From: an uncultured Lachnospiraceae bacterium
GTDB lineage: Bacteria; Bacillota; Clostridia; Lachnospirales; Lachnospiraceae
DNA: 26,020 nucleotides
Reading direction: 5' to 3'
Assembly: GCA_910579425.1 (NCBI GenBank)
Contig: CAJTVL010000056.1
Span: forward strand, 1-26,020
In this document: in pieces, positions 25,987-26,020 of the stretch
Layout: the number at the start of each line of letters is the position of its first letter
Numbering within the stretch: the stretch's first letter is position 1
Translations under genes and position numbers: made by a program
Notes under the pieces: generated by a model
What the model was told of the DNA's origin: nothing
Database searches by the model: none
What the model saw: only the letters and a program-made list of their open reading frames with translations

Positions 25987-26020
25987 TTAAGCCCGAATTT
26001 CCGCTCTTTTTTCATGTTCT

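Overview
The window looks like a chromosome segment of an anaerobic Firmicute of the class Clostridia, most likely a Lachnospiraceae-type organism. This rests on gene order (spoIIIE-type ftsK beside tepA; alr followed by an EndoA/MazF gene; an ABC-F gene divergent from rex), on C1/acetate-type metabolism (fhs, folD, an NfnA-like flavoprotein), on strong AGGAGG-like ribosome sites, and on accessory genes typical of gut clostridia (Rpn nucleases, AAA-ATPase-like remnants, IS1595). The species cannot be named from the sequence alone. No tRNA, rRNA or CRISPR array was seen.

Positions 1-16313 are conserved core, all read on the minus strand. In transcription order: rex, a coiled-coil protein, the bifunctional NAD(P)HX repair enzyme, alanine racemase, a MazF-type RNase without its MazE partner, a CNNM/CBS membrane protein, a YebC-type protein, a membrane protein with a very acidic tail, tepA, ftsK/spoIIIE, fhs, folD, a membrane-anchored zinc-ribbon protein, and the start of an nfnA-like gene. 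Short gaps suggest several operons. Breaks are a clear terminator before tepA, a likely promoter before ftsK, a three-hairpin element between fhs and folD, and a palindrome between nnr and alr.

Rex and a plus-strand ABC-F gene diverge from a 160-bp region. A perfect 8-4-8 palindrome resembling a Rex operator there supplies a TTGACA -35 box to a promoter in each direction, so Rex probably controls both genes according to NADH/NAD+ ratio.

From about 18400 the window becomes accessory and partly decayed. The ABC-F stop codon lies inside a 19-bp palindrome that also ends a remnant of an AAA-ATPase-like gene. Upstream of that remnant is a tight pair, a small protein plus a HipA/CtkA-like kinase, which is the best candidate here for an uncharacterised toxin-antitoxin-like unit. 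Then come a gene-poor stretch, the C-terminal stub of a tyrosine integrase fused to a broken polynucleotide-kinase-like gene, and a frameshifted gene, which together look like the scar of a deleted integrative element. The end of the window has an intact WYL regulator, an IS1595-family insertion beside a YezG/DUF600-like remnant, a small helical protein, an Rpn-family nuclease and the tail of a second Rpn copy.
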